Below are positions 63,673-64,000 of a stretch of 64,000 nucleotides of DNA, piece after piece; positions within the stretch are counted from its first letter, which is position 1, and each line of letters begins with the position of its first letter. The position numbers were made by a program, and so were the translations under genes. The notes beneath the pieces are model-generated. The model did not search any database. It was not told the DNA's origin and saw only the letters and a list, made by a program, of their open reading frames with translations. This DNA is from Chitinibacter sp. SCUT-21 (GTDB lineage: Bacteria > Pseudomonadota > Gammaproteobacteria > Burkholderiales > Chitinibacteraceae). The stretch spans positions 2,542,001 through 2,606,000 of the forward strand of contig CP102611.1 in assembly GCA_041874755.1 (NCBI GenBank). Direction: 5' to 3'.

Positions 63673-64000
63673 TTAATTGCAGCCTGAAGGTTTGATATTT
63701 TGATCTAAATCGGAAGTGCACGCCCAATATTTACTTGTGGTGATGTAAGTAAAGGTTATTTTTCGGCCAATTAGTTTTCCAGACACGCTTCCCGCACCCT
63801 TGAAGTTTGCCTCCAATCCAAGAGCGCCAGACTTAGTAATTGCGCTGACGTATTTGCCAGTAGTTACTGCACCACTTGGAACTGTGAATATCCCGGTTTC
63901 AGAGTATTCTTGAGTTGCAGAGCTTTTTAGGGCTCCCAAAAGTTCAATTGCTTCGGATGCTTGAGCTTTGGCAGTGTATTGTTGGTAGGCTGGGATTGCT
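63673..64000 (-). CDS. Type IV pilin, C-terminal part (N-terminus beyond window)
   Basis: This is the C-terminal part of a type IV major pilin. The frame is open to the window edge, and at the edge it reads AIPAYQQYTAKAQASEAIEL, the typical end of the conserved pilin N-terminal helix. Thus the leader and first about 25 residues lie outside. The globular part has strands such as GKYVSAITKSGALGLEANF and KITFTYITTSKYWAC; two Cys at the end (YWACTSDL and KPSGC) form the usual C-terminal disulfide loop. No Ser-rich tail for glycosylation as in PilA group I is seen at the very end, although Thr and Ser are frequent (TVPSGAVTTG). The candidate GT-C enzyme lies 24 bases downstream. Confidence 0.9.
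   Translation of the reverse strand, partial: AIPAYQQYTAKAQASEAIELLGALKSSATQEYSETGIFTVPSGAVTTGKYVSAITKSGALGLEANFKGAGSVSGKLIGRKITFTYITTSKYWACTSDLDQNIKPSGCN

Overview
The window reads as chromosomal DNA of a betaproteobacterium of the order Neisseriales. A chitin-degrading member of the Chitinibacteraceae (Chitinibacter, Deefgea or a relative) fits best. This is inferred from gene order and gene content: a GH18 chitinase, the DUF971-ubiE-ubiJ-ubiB run, pepA-holC-valS, phoB-phoR, lptF-lptG, and a type IV pilin next to a glycan cluster. No rRNA, tRNA, insertion sequence with a transposase, or CRISPR array was seen.

Layout. (1) 1-7058: the 3' end of a GH18 chitinase, an EAL-HDOD signalling protein, then a two-component pair followed by a PAP2 phosphatase and an EptA/MCR-type phosphoethanolamine transferase, which looks like a lipid A modification operon. 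(2) 7029-12102, minus strand: a Bud32-like kinase fold protein, an orphan ParA ATPase, transaldolase, PhoR and PhoB, with a hairpin plus T-run between phoB and phoR. (3) 12372-15626: DUF971 protein, UbiE, UbiJ and UbiB (ubiquinone synthesis). (4) 15832-33697: a complete Lap-type biofilm adhesion system. It has the outer membrane channel (LapE type), ABC transporter (LapB type), membrane fusion protein (LapC type), a 3041-residue adhesin (LapA type) on the opposite strand, a LuxR-type regulator, the periplasmic protease LapG, and the c-di-GMP receptor LapD with degenerate GGDEF and EAL motifs. The adhesin carries a TAAG site for LapG and contains seven 624-bp tandem repeats that look identical at DNA level. 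(5) 33758-36095, minus strand: a YhcH-type protein and an intact GGDEF-EAL enzyme that may feed c-di-GMP signals to LapD. (6) 36272-43061, minus strand: pepA, holC, an acidic protein of unknown function with a (TTCTGC)15 tract, and valS. (7) 43143-46357: lptF, lptG, galE. (8) 46513-48923: two pseudopilin-like proteins that share a core domain; the first contains a CBM5/12-like module. (9) 49030-64000: a surface glycan cluster with clearly AT-rich sequence from about 51.6 kb on. It has a nucleotide sugar dehydrogenase, several glycosyltransferases, an SDR protein lacking the catalytic Tyr, a DegT aminotransferase, methyltransferases, a Wzx-like flippase, a TMTC-like GT-C/TPR membrane protein, and a type IV pilin cut by the window edge.

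How the parts fit together: the window is dominated by surface functions. LapE-B-C exports and anchors LapA. LapD bound to c-di-GMP would hold LapG inactive, and loss of c-di-GMP would release LapG to cut LapA at TAAG. The glycan cluster next to the pilin, with its TMTC-like membrane protein, suggests glycosylation of the pilin or of another surface protein.

The items most worth a second look are the identical repeat array in the adhesin, the pseudopilin pair with an embedded carbohydrate-binding module, the GT-C/TPR protein beside the pilin, and a pair of about 100-bp palindromic elements in the 51.6-52.2 kb gap.
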